A stretch of 64,000 nucleotides of DNA from contig NZ_JBOEFX010000112.1 of NCBI RefSeq assembly GCF_050633125.1, positions 1-64,000 on the forward strand, in the 5' to 3' direction. The notes beneath the pieces are model-generated. The model was not told the DNA's origin. It made no database searches and saw nothing but the letters and a program-made list of their open reading frames with translations. The DNA comes from Lewinella sp050633125. Its GTDB lineage: Bacteria; Bacteroidota; Bacteroidia; Chitinophagales; Saprospiraceae. The position numbers were made by a program, and so were the translations under genes. Shown here one piece after another: positions 19,101 to 27,828 of this stretch (position 1 is the first letter of the stretch; each line of letters begins with the position of its first letter).

Positions 19101-19944
19101 TTTCCGCTTCTTTGATAGCCAAGACAAAAGCCTGTAGAAATTGCTCATAAACACTCGTAAAAAAGTAATGCCGAACCACAAAACTGACCGAAGTCGCCAC
19201 AGTAGGGTCTGTTCCAAAAACAGTATCGTCCGCAGCTATTCCCGCCAAGTAAGTTGCCCAATCGGTAGCACCTGACGGCAGCCAATCATCCGTAAACAAA
19301 GTCTCAGGAGCTGGTGTGGTATAGAAATCTTCTGTTGGTAACAAGTTTGCTCCCAGCACACGGATTCCCGCGAGTGCAGGGCTTAGCGTCGTTTGCCCAT
19401 CATCCAACAAGGTCGCCTGAGCGTGCTTGTGCCAAGCGATCCACTTTTGTAATGCAGGCGATAAGTATTTATTCACCCGATTTCGCAATACTTCCTTTAT
19501 GGGCAAACCTTCCGGAAGCAAACGAATATGGCGATCCAGTTGCCAACTTAGGTTTGTAAAGAGGTCAAAAAGTTGATTTAGATGTTGTTGTAAATGGAGG
19601 TTACTGGCAGCGCTACCGTCCTGATATTCCAGTTTTTGCAATTCAATAAACAATTGCCGACTGGCTGTTCGAAAATCATCAATCGGTGCAGCGGCTAAAT
19701 TTGCCAGAATGATTGCTGGATTAGCGGTCCAGAAATCAGTCCAATCACCTTCAGGCGTGTCTGTGTTATTATAAAACTGAACGAAACGCGCATAATCTCG
19801 GACAAAAACTATCCAATCTGCGAACGTTTTTTCATCCACCTTTACATAATCCGGCTGCTGCGCCAGCGGCTGCCGCTCACTCTGGGCCGTTCCGCCGTGG
19901 TTGAGGCGGTAGTCGTTCCGGATATCGTTGCAATTACTAGGCAT
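16162..19944 (-). CDS. eCIS baseplate J-like protein, Afp11-like
   Basis: The protein has 1260 residues. The C-terminal third carries the baseplate J pattern: a YYTRTSERLRHKDRAI segment, a 'WDYERLLLQKFP' helix, and two terminal domains ending near VDYVEDLIL. The N-terminal part is helical and probably binds the partner wedge protein. The remaining central portion is beta-rich and may be a decoration typical of Bacteroidota systems. With the downstream Afp12-like protein it should form the baseplate wedge that links gp25, spike and sheath. The start is 51 bases after the gp25-like gene. Confidence 0.85.
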   Translation of the reverse strand: MPSNCNDIRNDYRLNHGGTAQSERQPLAQQPDYVKVDEKTFADWIVFVRDYARFVQFYNNTDTPEGDWTDFWTANPAIILANLAAAPIDDFRTASRQLFIELQKLEYQDGSAASNLHLQQHLNQLFDLFTNLSWQLDRHIRLLPEGLPIKEVLRNRVNKYLSPALQKWIAWHKHAQATLLDDGQTTLSPALAGIRVLGANLLPTEDFYTTPAPETLFTDDWLPSGATDWATYLAGIAADDTVFGTDPTVATSVSFVVRHYFFTSVYEQFLQAFVLAIKEAEKALESLLYNWNKHEPHFALFLAFLRLLSKEQAYLNTLTDRHLRFYYERVLRLKFAPGKPPKAFLTVELAKQVDKHLLAAGVTFKAGKDATGQEIIFAATEDFVANKAKVTDLRSIFKAPNDIAAYSFGDPERPIYKSRDRNRYFASPVSNSADGLGEEELTSADGRWHPFGNKEVGDDATTWDIKMPTARIGFAIASNYLYLKQGSRTISLKFNGSGMNALADVKFKLSLTTEKGWLEKTITVDQDPEDGRYRLEWTIEGDDPAILPYQAKIHGGAFQTDFPMLKAELVHENNVPFPYQAIKNLKAASLSLKVDVTGKRDMALSGSTGPLDASKPFHPFGPAPGAGAVFILGDKEVFQKASVIGLRLTWKEKKSTSNYYQDTTSGVAASTQLSTLVSGAWSGTVDKNILPGTSTTAVELSEGNTNAIELGANSIIVPDFSNNQPYSNQATSGFLRFSLSGDWGHAKYPLALAAYAKGTGADPALPKSLYDPQLLDVELDYTATQEITLNNPAAYKDLTAEFFHLHPFGEAEKQPTAGPTALLPMLVSQYNTSTPDGPVNNVGKDGGEWLIGVEGLQAPQVLSLLIQVAAGTADPLLAKPKPHLRWWYLRQNEWVPFTEREISDGTQGLLQSGLVRLSIPADINEDNTLLPTGKAWLCATVETAVDAVNQIVGVYAQGMAVAMIDNQNDPQLGALPLPAGTIAKLRQAVGAVKKVAQPYATYGGSAEELPSAYYTRTSERLRHKDRAINMWDYERLLLQKFPQLHKVKCLNHLRYESGSPQPTYRELAPGHVTIVGIADLQNQGAVDPLRPYVSLADLEAMAAFLKKRMSCQATLHVRNPIFEPVVASFKVRLFDGLDETFYEELLNQEILNFLSPWATGSGAEIEFGGKMHKSVLVNFIEERPYVDYVEDLILNHTLDPLQRDVEMVRPTKQVAILVSARKHDIEIIEGTTDNEWTEDCGCQPQLTGTPNNIILDNRDA

Positions 19945-19995
19945 AGTTCTTAAATAGGGTGAGCAGGTGATTAAATGGTTAGGCGCAGGCCAAGG

Positions 19996-20427
19996 CTATA
20001 TCGGATTATCAACTTGTGATCCTTCCGTCAAATAGAAGGGGTAGACAAAGTTGAAGCGCGAATTGGTCGCTCGCACCCGATAAGCGATCGTGATAATGAG
20101 CACCCCTTCGTTCACACGTTCGGTGTCCAAGAGGATATTCTCTACTTCAATCCGAGGTTCGTAATACAGAATAGCTGTATTGATTCGGTCAAAAATCAAA
20201 GTCTGCAAGCCGGTGTCAATGGGTTCAAACAAGAGCTCTTCCATGTTGCTACCATAGTTGGGCAACATGACGCGCTCTCCCAAGGAGGTAGAGAGTAAAA
20301 TTTCCAGGCTCCGGTCAATATCTTCCTGCCCGGTGGTCATTCGTACTCCTCTGGAAGCCTTTCTAAACGTTGGAGGAAAACTCCATCCCGTTCCTAAAAA
20401 ATTAGTAGCCGGCTTATTATCGTCCAT
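19996..20427 (-). CDS. GPW/gp25-like baseplate protein (Afp9-like)
   Basis: The protein has 143 residues. It follows the gp25 fold pattern: an amphipathic helix, then LLSTSLGERVMLPNYGSNM, a segment with LLFEP, and a strand motif EPRIEVENI. The EPR motif is the core of the gp25/TssE family and contacts the first sheath ring. Despite the historical name lysozyme, this family has no visible catalytic residues. It follows the PAAR gene, whereas Afp has the order gp25 then PAAR, so these two genes are swapped here. Confidence 0.9.
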   Translation of the reverse strand: MDDNKPATNFLGTGWSFPPTFRKASRGVRMTTGQEDIDRSLEILLSTSLGERVMLPNYGSNMEELLFEPIDTGLQTLIFDRINTAILYYEPRIEVENILLDTERVNEGVLIITIAYRVRATNSRFNFVYPFYLTEGSQVDNPI

Positions 20428-20443
20428 AGTCTTTTATTTACGC

Positions 20444-20734
20444 TTATCCTCCAATCAGTACGGTGGTGCAGCCAATGACGATGGTTCCACCATGGGCGGT
20501 ACTATCGCCTAATCGGGCAGCAGGCATTCCGCCAATCAATACGGTTCCACTCCCTGCCACGATAGCATCTGGTGGCCCGGTACAGAGTGCCTGATCCCCT
20601 ACCCTTGCGGCCGGAAAGCCACCGATGAGCACCGTCACCTCTCCAGGAGGAATGATCGGCCCTCCCACATGTGGCACAGGGCCATTGGAAGCTGGGCAAA
20701 CGTGCATATCATTGATTCGAGCAGCAGGTGGCAT
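20444..20734 (-). CDS. PAAR-repeat spike tip protein (Afp10-like)
   Basis: The protein has 96 residues and consists almost entirely of PAAR motifs: PPAARINDMHVC at the start, then FPAARVGD and MPAARLGD. His11, His22, Cys51 and His81 are candidate ligands for the single zinc that stabilises such tips. PAAR proteins cap the VgrG-type trimer and pierce the target membrane. There is no fused effector domain; the protein is of minimal length. It sits 11 bases after the VgrG-like gene. Confidence 0.93.
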   Translation of the reverse strand: MPPAARINDMHVCPASNGPVPHVGGPIIPPGEVTVLIGGFPAARVGDQALCTGPPDAIVAGSGTVLIGGMPAARLGDSTAHGGTIVIGCTTVLIGG

Positions 20735-20745
20735 AGTTTGTTTTT

Positions 20746-22467
20746 TTAATTAATCTGAACCAGTCCTCCTTTGAGGGTGAGCGTTCCGCTGGCAGCAAAT
20801 TCGCCAGTGCTTTGGGCATCAATTTTCACGGCCATCCCTTCTGCTTCCAGGTTGGTAGCGGCCTTGAGTACGATATCTTTAATACTCTCCATAGTGATTC
20901 CATTACTGTCTAGCACAATTTTATTTCCATGTTGGTCTCCCAGGGTGACAGATTGGTTTTCACCAGAAATATCAATGAGGTTACCATCCGGCGTTTCGAG
21001 TAAAATGTTGTTATGCTCATCATTGAAGAGCCATTTCATTCCCGAACGGGAAACAAAACCTCGCTCGTGATTATCTTCAGTAGCATCCAGCGGTGCCGGG
21101 CGTGTACTGCTGTTGAGCATCCCCGTAATCACCGGAAAACGGGGGTCATCATTGAGGAAACCGACCACCACTTCATCGCCAATTTCGGGGCGAAAGAAAC
21201 TTCCCCGGGTATCGCCAGCGTCCAAAACGGCTACGCGTGCCCAGGTGCCATCATCTTCTGTGCTTATCAGCGGCAAACGTATCTGCACACGATGCTCGCC
21301 CAGCGGGTCATCATGGATTTGGGTTACGATCCCTATTTGTAGGCCGCTTACCGGAGGGATAATCCCCGCAGCTCGCGGTTGGGTGACTTTAAATCGTTCT
21401 GTAAACCAGCTGTCATCCAAGCCAAACTCGGCATCAGTGAGCCAGTTGCCATTATTGATTTCATGGCGAATAGCGGATACAAAAACCTGCCCATTGAAGC
21501 GGTCACCTACGCCTTGCAGCGTGACCAATTGCCCTACTTCCAGGCTGGCTATTCCTTGAAATCGTGCTCGCCCCCGAATTCGGGCCAAACGGCTTTTTTG
21601 CAGTCGTGCTTTCGACCAATCTTGCAATTCTGCTTCCGAAACATTGCCGCCATGCTGCTGCTGTAACGGATCAATGCCATGTGCGTCCGCTAAATCATTA
21701 GCGGTAAGATTTCCTGCATTTGGTGCCGTAAAAGTGCTTTCTTCAGCTTCCGCCAATTCGCTATTCGGCATGCTCCACGCCTTGGAATTGATGGACTTAA
21801 ACTGGTTTCGAGCATCCATCTGCAAATCCAGACTAAGCAGGTTTCCACCGTAACTCAAACTCAATGCACTGGCTTGGGTGAGGTTGGGCGCTTTTACGCT
21901 CAGTGTACCGCCTTCTGTGATACAAATCTTCCCCAAAGCATCTGCCCGCGTGAGGACAAAATCCCAGTTGGTACAATGGTATTGAATGACTTCTGCTTTT
22001 GATTCCGTGGTTGCTTCTACCTCTGCGGTTAATCCACTCGCTCTAATGATATCTTCTAGTGCATCGCTTTCTGTTGTGTCACGGAAATAGCGATTTTCCG
22101 GATTTAAGGTCATTTTAAAAGCAGGGTCTTTGCACACCACCTCCAGCACTGATCGCTGGTCGCGAACCCGAATGGCATGGCTCACCACGACCCCACTGAA
22201 TATTTTGTCTTCCGTGCCCTGGTAACCGGCCTTTAGTTCCAGCTCTTTTCCGGGCACAAAGTAATCCTCTTCACTAGCGGTAAAAGTTTGAGCTGCCGGA
22301 TCACCATCTCTTAAAATCAGCGTTGCCGTTGCGATACGATTAACGGCCTTGTTGACCACTATCGACAAGACCTGAAACTCCCTCGGCACTTCGTTTCCTG
22401 CCGAAAGGACGGTAAACGTTGCCACCGAAGGCGCCACCGGAGTTGGTATAATTCTATCGCTTAACAT
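20746..22467 (-). CDS. VgrG-like central spike protein (Afp8-like)
   Basis: The protein has 573 residues. Residues 1 to about 330 correspond to the gp27-like hub. Residues about 375-465 are an OB-fold gp5 domain (IGIVTQIHDDPLGEHRVQI, then TWARVAV and DEVVVGFLNDDPR). The C-terminus (about 480-573) is a stretch of short polar strands ending in SGTLTLKGG, a beta-prism needle that carries the PAAR tip. There is no lysozyme domain, as is usual for eCIS and T6SS spikes. It lies between the LysM protein and PAAR genes with short gaps. Confidence 0.92.
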   Translation of the reverse strand: MLSDRIIPTPVAPSVATFTVLSAGNEVPREFQVLSIVVNKAVNRIATATLILRDGDPAAQTFTASEEDYFVPGKELELKAGYQGTEDKIFSGVVVSHAIRVRDQRSVLEVVCKDPAFKMTLNPENRYFRDTTESDALEDIIRASGLTAEVEATTESKAEVIQYHCTNWDFVLTRADALGKICITEGGTLSVKAPNLTQASALSLSYGGNLLSLDLQMDARNQFKSINSKAWSMPNSELAEAEESTFTAPNAGNLTANDLADAHGIDPLQQQHGGNVSEAELQDWSKARLQKSRLARIRGRARFQGIASLEVGQLVTLQGVGDRFNGQVFVSAIRHEINNGNWLTDAEFGLDDSWFTERFKVTQPRAAGIIPPVSGLQIGIVTQIHDDPLGEHRVQIRLPLISTEDDGTWARVAVLDAGDTRGSFFRPEIGDEVVVGFLNDDPRFPVITGMLNSSTRPAPLDATEDNHERGFVSRSGMKWLFNDEHNNILLETPDGNLIDISGENQSVTLGDQHGNKIVLDSNGITMESIKDIVLKAATNLEAEGMAVKIDAQSTGEFAASGTLTLKGGLVQIN

Positions 22468-22486
22468 TCTTTTGTTTTAATCTTGA

Positions 22487-23167
22487 TCAAACTTTAGCAA
22501 ATGGCGGAAAATACAATTCGGTTCCAGCAGGTATTTGGCGGAATTTTGCCAGGTTGTTGACTCTTGCTATTTGAGTTACGTAGGCGGTACTTCCGTAAAT
22601 TTCTTCACACATATTGGGCAAAGTATCCCCTGCTCTGACCACCCGCTTATGGGTAAGATCCGGAGAAAGTAAATTGGCTTTTGCCAACCTCAGCAGGTCA
22701 TCAAAACTGCCCTTGAAGCTCACCGTTGCCATAGCACGAATGGGCGTACCATCCGACTTGAATAGCTTGTACTGAATCTGCAATCCGGTAATCCGCCCTT
22801 TAAAAATCATCTTTCCCCAGATGATCATAAAATGGCGGGGCTCGTGGGTTTCATCTTCAATATCCAGCAGGAACTTCCGAAACTTATCCATTTCAGAATA
22901 GATATCCGGGCGTGGGGTATCGTCTAAAATACCTGTATTATCAAACCACAAATCGCAGGAAAATTCTTCCGGATCATGGCGCGTATACTTGGCAGATGTT
23001 CCATCATTACCAGGCGCAGCATCCGTATTGTATTCAATCTTGTAGTCCATCGCATAGGACTCCGGATTGACCAACACCGGCCAAGAAGCTGGTGATGCCG
23101 GCTTGCTAAAGGCATTGTCCTTAAATGCCAGGATTCTCATTTTTTCCAACTTCCCGAGGATGTCCAT
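22487..23167 (-). CDS. LysM-containing CIS tube/baseplate protein (Afp7-like)
   Basis: The protein has 226 residues. Residues 1 to about 165 match the CIS tube protein family found at the base of the tube. Residues about 175-222 form a LysM domain: VRAGDTLPNMCEEIYGS, then NNLAKFRQIPAGTELYFPP. In phage and eCIS particles this LysM protein (gp53/Afp7 type) clamps hub and wedge, not peptidoglycan. It lies directly before the spike gene, as in Afp. Confidence 0.9.
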   Translation of the reverse strand: MDILGKLEKMRILAFKDNAFSKPASPASWPVLVNPESYAMDYKIEYNTDAAPGNDGTSAKYTRHDPEEFSCDLWFDNTGILDDTPRPDIYSEMDKFRKFLLDIEDETHEPRHFMIIWGKMIFKGRITGLQIQYKLFKSDGTPIRAMATVSFKGSFDDLLRLAKANLLSPDLTHKRVVRAGDTLPNMCEEIYGSTAYVTQIARVNNLAKFRQIPAGTELYFPPFAKV

Positions 23168-23197
23168 CGCTTAGTATTTTGCTTTTTTACACGGTAC

Positions 23198-23380
23198 TTA
23201 CCTTTCCTTCTCGTCGGCGATAATGTTCAGCGTTTGTGCTACACATTCCGCCACCAGTGCATCTTCCTTTTTACGGGTTTCCTGCCTGGTGTTTTCCGTA
23301 CCAGGGGTAGTGTTATTATTATTTTGCGATTGTTCGTTCACATTAATTTTAATGTGGAGTTCTCTGATTTCAACGGGCAT
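23198..23380 (-). CDS. DUF5908 family small eCIS protein (Afp6-like position)
   Basis: The protein has 60 residues and starts MPVEIRELHIKINV, the typical opening of DUF5908 proteins, which recur in Bacteroidota eCIS operons between tube and LysM genes. After an Asn/Thr-rich linker it ends in a charged helix. The function is not established; the position fits a small component near the tube base. It is separated from the tube gene by 2 bases. Its small size makes it easy to miss in automatic annotation. Confidence 0.8.
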   Translation of the reverse strand: MPVEIRELHIKINVNEQSQNNNNTTPGTENTRQETRKKEDALVAECVAQTLNIIADEKER

Positions 23381-23382
23381 AA

Positions 23383-23817
23383 TTACAGGAGTTTATAGTA
23401 GCGGTAACTGAGTTCAAGCGTTTCAATGACGATGCTGTTATCCTCGGCATTAAAGTCGCTGACCGACCACCGTTTGGGCCAGGCCCTTACGACGCTCCAA
23501 GTGCGTAGCGGCTCATGGTTTTCATTCAGGAGAATTACCTGTATGTCTGTGGGTTCAAAGCTTCGATTTTCAAAAGCATCAATGCACCACTTTACGACCG
23601 TAGAATCTACCATCATTCCCCGTTTGAGCACCAGATTACTATAACTGGTACGCACAGGAATTTCGTGAACAAAGCGGTTTTCACCACCTTCGTTAATCGT
23701 TTCCGTTTCGTATTCAACACTCAGGCCAGTGACACTCTGAAAGCGAGTATCATTGTCCTGGTCGCTGATTCCAAAGCGAACCGCAAAGTGAAAACCTACC
23801 GGTGGGTAAAATGCCAT
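23383..23817 (-). CDS. inner tube protein, tube initiator-like (Afp5-like)
   Basis: The protein has 144 residues of the T4 gp19/Hcp-like tube fold: PPVGFHFAVRF at the start, VTGLSVEYETETI, then a VLKRG strand and a C-terminal IVIETLELSY strand. It is paralogous to the next protein. In Afp/PVC the second, divergent tube protein forms the first ring on the baseplate, and its position next to the DUF5908 and LysM genes fits that. Confidence 0.88.
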   Translation of the reverse strand: MAFYPPVGFHFAVRFGISDQDNDTRFQSVTGLSVEYETETINEGGENRFVHEIPVRTSYSNLVLKRGMMVDSTVVKWCIDAFENRSFEPTDIQVILLNENHEPLRTWSVVRAWPKRWSVSDFNAEDNSIVIETLELSYRYYKLL

Positions 23818-23831
23818 AGTTTAAGGGGGGA

Positions 23832-24260
23832 TTAGCTGACCATACTTAAGCCCTCGTGGGCAATTTCCAGGGTCTCAATGGCGACTTCATTGCCATCGGC
23901 TTTCAACTCTGAAGCCTGGTATTTGACGGCAAAACAGTTGGCCAAACGCCAGACCATGGTTGGCTCGTTTTCTTCATTGAGCAACTTTACGATGACATCG
24001 CGGCGCTCTACGGTATTCATCTGTACCGTATTGAACCAGGTATAGAAGCTGATGTCCCCCTCGAAGGTGCCCCGTTTGAGGGTTACATTTGCCAGCGCTT
24101 CCATGCCAGGCATCTTCAGCTTTGAATAACTTTTGCTGGAACCTTCACGGTATTCAATTACTTCTACGGAACGCTCCAGACCCGTAACTTCAGTAAATCC
24201 CAGACGAGCCTCACCCCATTCGATGAGGAAACTAAATTTGGGAAGTGGGTAATTAGCCAT
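23832..24260 (-). CDS. inner tube protein, main tube subunit (Afp1-like)
   Basis: The protein has 142 residues of the same tube fold: YPLPKFSFLIEWG, then FTEVTGLERSVEVIEYREG, VTLKRG and VAIETLEIAHEG. It is likely the bulk subunit of the inner tube, because it lies next to the sheath genes and has the more typical sequence. The gap of 51 bases to the upstream sheath gene is wider than to the other tube gene and may allow separate expression levels. Confidence 0.9.
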   Translation of the reverse strand: MANYPLPKFSFLIEWGEARLGFTEVTGLERSVEVIEYREGSSKSYSKLKMPGMEALANVTLKRGTFEGDISFYTWFNTVQMNTVERRDVIVKLLNEENEPTMVWRLANCFAVKYQASELKADGNEVAIETLEIAHEGLSMVS

Positions 24261-24311
24261 ATTGGTTTAGATATTGTGTACCAAAAGGGTACGAGCTTAA
24301 ATTTTTATTGA

Positions 24312-26108
24312 TTAAGACTGAGGCATCATTTGCTCAAAACGAAGCACAATGAACTCAGCCGGGCGTACGATCGCCAGAGCGATCTGAACAATCATCCGGC
24401 CATTCAGAACATCATCAGCAGTCATGGTTTTACCAAGGCCTACCGCCACCCGAAAAGCATGTTCTTGTTTGGCACCTTGCAAGGCTCCTGCTCGCCACTG
24501 TAGGGTGAGGAAATTTTCGATCATGGCCTGTACCCGTACCCAGGTATTGGCATCGTTGGGTTCGAAAACAAACTGCTCAGCGGCTTTTTTTGTGGATTCT
24601 TCAACCATGTTCACAAAACGGCGGACACTTACGTAGCGCCATTCATTGTCGTTGCCAGCCAAGGTGCGTGCACCCCAAACCAGGGTTCCCTTGCCCGTAA
24701 AACTGCGGATGGCATTGATAGATTTTCCGGTCGAAGGATCAACATTAAGGTTGGCTAAGGCAGATTGTACATAAGCCTTAGTAGGGCCGACCACCTGATT
24801 AAGACTCACATTGGCAGGGGCTTTCCATACACCACGTGTACGGTCAACAGCAGCATATACTCCTACGATAGCCCCACTTGGAGGAACCGCTAGTGGAACC
24901 GCGTTAATACCAGCAATAATCGCCCGGTAGATAGGGTAAACAGCACGCAGGTTCTCTTCGGCATCAGCCGTAGCTGTTGCTCCCACAAAACCGAGGTAAT
25001 TACTCATAGCTGTTGCTAAATCCTCTCGGGCAGTCGCTATATCCACCGCTGTGCTAGCATTAGTCAGTGCTTCATAGGCTGTTACAGCAGCTTGCAGATT
25101 GGTAAGCGAAGTAGTATAATTGGCTGGTAAAACCGGAAATGGTGCCGGCACCAAATCGCCATTAATATCGGTATCCATTGCCGTGATCGCTGTATCCAGC
25201 GCTGTCGTCATACCGGCAGTGTCGTAGTCAGTTATTAAGAGCAGACTGGCATATTGATCATTAATATCCGAGCGCAGTGTATTAATTGTCCCAATGCCAT
25301 TGATAGCTAAAACCAAGTCATAATTATCGAGGACATTGGCGATATCTGCGTCTGTATTGATCGTCGCCAAATTGACTGCTGGTAGTGCGCCAGCTCTTAC
25401 AAAAATATCGCCATTGAGCTGGGCATAACCGATATTCTTAGGCAACAGTCCTTCTATCCAAGGAGTATAGGCAGCGCCATACTTTAGGTTATTGATACCA
25501 ATTTGCTGGCGAAAATCTACAATATCCTGAAGATCGGCAGGACTGTCATTTTTCAAATCACAAACCGTCACGCGATCCTGTAAGTTGGCACATTGCAGCA
25601 AAGCAGCTTTTTGAACATTTCCCAATTCAACATCGGAAAGCAAAACCGCATCCGGAAAAAGTAAAATGGTAGGCTCATCGACACGACTGATGGCTTCCAG
25701 TGCTGTTCCGGCACCTGTAAAGTGAGCCTCATCGGCAAAGGGTGCAGTTGTCGCGTAAGGACCAACGGACACGATATAGCAATCACCACCGCCATTGGCA
25801 TAAAACATCTGAACAGCATGGTGCATATAATACGCCGTGGTAATGTCAGCTCCCGTAAAATTGTCGGCAGCATCCAGCCGAATTTGCGACACGCCTAATG
25901 GTGGTGCTACGCCAAAGCGCGTCTCAAACTCCGTAAAAGAAGTAATACGCACAGGCGTGTTTACCGCCATGGGGTTGCCGGATGTATCCAAGGCTTTTTG
26001 GGTATAACCCATAAAGGCCGGTATCGCAGTTTCTACCTGGGCAACAGAAGGTGGAAACTTGGGTATTTCTTCCACGTACACACCGGGTATCGCATAGTTA
26101 TTAGGCAT
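24312..26108 (-). CDS. contractile sheath protein, long form with inserted domain
   Basis: The protein has 598 residues. The N-terminus (NNYAIPGVYVEEIPKFPPSV) and the last about 200 residues are nearly the same as in the other sheath protein and carry the conserved C-terminal sheath handshake domain. Relative to that paralog it has roughly 110 extra residues in the middle (about 225-375), an Ala/Thr-rich helical segment (for example ALDTAITAMDTDI). Such insertions lie on the outside of assembled sheaths in other systems. It may form the surface-decorated sheath rings, or a special ring near cap or baseplate. Confidence 0.92.
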   Translation of the reverse strand: MPNNYAIPGVYVEEIPKFPPSVAQVETAIPAFMGYTQKALDTSGNPMAVNTPVRITSFTEFETRFGVAPPLGVSQIRLDAADNFTGADITTAYYMHHAVQMFYANGGGDCYIVSVGPYATTAPFADEAHFTGAGTALEAISRVDEPTILLFPDAVLLSDVELGNVQKAALLQCANLQDRVTVCDLKNDSPADLQDIVDFRQQIGINNLKYGAAYTPWIEGLLPKNIGYAQLNGDIFVRAGALPAVNLATINTDADIANVLDNYDLVLAINGIGTINTLRSDINDQYASLLLITDYDTAGMTTALDTAITAMDTDINGDLVPAPFPVLPANYTTSLTNLQAAVTAYEALTNASTAVDIATAREDLATAMSNYLGFVGATATADAEENLRAVYPIYRAIIAGINAVPLAVPPSGAIVGVYAAVDRTRGVWKAPANVSLNQVVGPTKAYVQSALANLNVDPSTGKSINAIRSFTGKGTLVWGARTLAGNDNEWRYVSVRRFVNMVEESTKKAAEQFVFEPNDANTWVRVQAMIENFLTLQWRAGALQGAKQEHAFRVAVGLGKTMTADDVLNGRMIVQIALAIVRPAEFIVLRFEQMMPQS

Positions 26109-26196
26109 AATAGGATTTATTAGGATCTATCCAATGAAGGATTGATGAAAGTGGTCAATAATTAAGTTAGCCTTTCGTCAAATGGCGCAAATCAGA

Positions 26197-27657
26197 TTAA
26201 GATTCCGGCATTTTTTGCTCGAAGCGCAGGATGATAAATTCGGCGGGGCGCACAGGTGCCATAGCAATCTGTACGATCATCCGGCCATTCAAAATATCAT
26301 CAGCAGTCATGGTTTTACCCAATCCTACAGCTACTTGAAAGGCATGCTCTTGTTTAGCTCCCTGCAGTGCGCCCGCTCGCCACTGAAGGGTCAGAAAGTT
26401 TTCGATCATTCCCTGCACTCGCACCCAGGTATTGGCATCATTGGGTTCAAAGACAAACTGCCCGGCAGCTTTCTTCACTGATTCCTCAACCATGTTATAG
26501 AAGCGACGAACATTAATGTAGCGCCATTCATTATCGTTACCAGCCAGGGTACGAGCACCCCAAACGAGTACGCCCTTACCTGTGAATGTCCGGATGGCAT
26601 TGATGGATTTCCCGGCAACGGGGTCTATATTCAAATTGGCCAACTGCCCTTGCGTAAAGCCAGAAGTTGGTTCTGCTACCAAATTAAGACTCACATTGGC
26701 AGGGGCTTTCCATACACCTCGGGTACGATCCACTGTCGCGTAGACGCCAGCAATCGCGCCGCTAGGCGGCATCGAGAGGGGTAAACCATTGAGAGCGGCA
26801 ATAATCGCTTTGTACAGGCCAAAGTTGTTGCGTAAAGCTAATTCTCGGTCTGCCAGTTCGGCTTCCGTTTCTACGCCCAAATTGGCACGGTAAGTCGTGA
26901 TCAGCGTTTGCGTAGCAGTATCCGTGGTGAGTGCTTCTAAGGCTAAGCCGCCAACACCGTTACGAGTAAAGATGCCCGTGCTCAATTCCTCAAAAGTTAG
27001 GTTCTTGGCAAAAGTGGCTTGTAGCCAGGGCGTATATGCGGCGCCGTATTTTAGGTTATTAATACCAATTTCATTGCGGAAGGTAGCTCCTAGCGGGTCT
27101 CCCAATAGCGTATCACAAATAGTAAAGCGATCTCCCAATTCCGCACAAAGCTGGAGTGCCCTGACTTGCAGGGACGTGGAGATCCCCCCATCATCATTGC
27201 CAGCAGCATCGGGAAAACAGATGAGCGTGGGTTCGTCTACCAGTTCGAGGGCATTGACCCCACTCAATATTTCTCCGGAAACATAGCCGCCGCTAAAGCC
27301 GGGAGCCGCCGCAACGGATACAATATAGCAGTCGCCGCCGCCATTGGCATAAAACATCTGCACGGCATGGTGCAGGTAAAATGAGGTACTGATCGTAGCC
27401 CCCAGAATGTTGTTATCCGCATCCAGGCGCACCTCCGTCACCGTTAGGCGAGGAGCATTGCCGAAAAGTGTTTCAAACTCGGTCATGGAGGAAATTCTCA
27501 CCGGCGTATCCTGGGGCAGGGTGCCACCGTTGGCATCTAGCCTGCGTTCCGTATAGCCAACGAAAGCCGGAATTGCTGTTTCTACCTGTGCGACGGCAGG
27601 AGGGAATTTGGTGATCTCCTCTACGTACACGCCTGGAATAGCATAATTAGTGGGCAT
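26197..27657 (-). CDS. contractile sheath protein, short form
   Basis: The protein has 486 residues. It starts NYAIPGVYVEEITKFPPAV and has the sheath C-terminal domain (TGKGVLVWGARTLAGND, then NTWVRVQGMIENFL and the terminal FIILRFEQKMP). It is a close paralog of the next gene without the central insertion. eCIS particles often use two or three sheath proteins for base, body and cap rings. The upstream gap of 171 bases contains an imperfect repeat also found upstream of the S51 gene (see the repeat entries), so an internal promoter or processing site is possible. Confidence 0.93.
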   Translation of the reverse strand: MPTNYAIPGVYVEEITKFPPAVAQVETAIPAFVGYTERRLDANGGTLPQDTPVRISSMTEFETLFGNAPRLTVTEVRLDADNNILGATISTSFYLHHAVQMFYANGGGDCYIVSVAAAPGFSGGYVSGEILSGVNALELVDEPTLICFPDAAGNDDGGISTSLQVRALQLCAELGDRFTICDTLLGDPLGATFRNEIGINNLKYGAAYTPWLQATFAKNLTFEELSTGIFTRNGVGGLALEALTTDTATQTLITTYRANLGVETEAELADRELALRNNFGLYKAIIAALNGLPLSMPPSGAIAGVYATVDRTRGVWKAPANVSLNLVAEPTSGFTQGQLANLNIDPVAGKSINAIRTFTGKGVLVWGARTLAGNDNEWRYINVRRFYNMVEESVKKAAGQFVFEPNDANTWVRVQGMIENFLTLQWRAGALQGAKQEHAFQVAVGLGKTMTADDILNGRMIVQIAMAPVRPAEFIILRFEQKMPES

Positions 27658-27722
27658 ATATCAGATGTTTATGAGTTTTGGCAAAATCATTTTCTTTAAT
27701 TTTTTTTCTATGCAATACAAAG

Positions 27723-27827
27723 GAACAGCACGAAAACAAAATGCGATTTTGTTTCCAAAATAGTCGACAAAACGATTCATTTTCAGCGTGTTAACTATTT
27801 GGTAAACCTAAATATTTTCTGCGCAAT
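27723..27827 (-). repeat. two-part intergenic repeat upstream of the sheath genes (copy A)
   Basis: Read on the minus strand, ATTGCGCAGAAAA (27815-27827) is followed about 73 bases later by TTTTGTTTTCGTGCTGTTC (27723-27741). Both words occur again, in the same order and orientation relative to the downstream gene, at 35411-35452. The second word is part of a small hairpin, AAACAAAAT-GCG-ATTTTGTTT (27734-27754). There is no coding potential. It could be a shared regulatory leader or a decayed mobile repeat. Confidence 0.6.
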
Positions 27828-27828
27828 A

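Noticed and set aside
27734..27754. Hairpin AAACAAAAT-GCG-ATTTTGTTT as a terminator
   Set aside because: No T run follows on either strand and the arms are purely AT-rich; kept only as part of the repeat.
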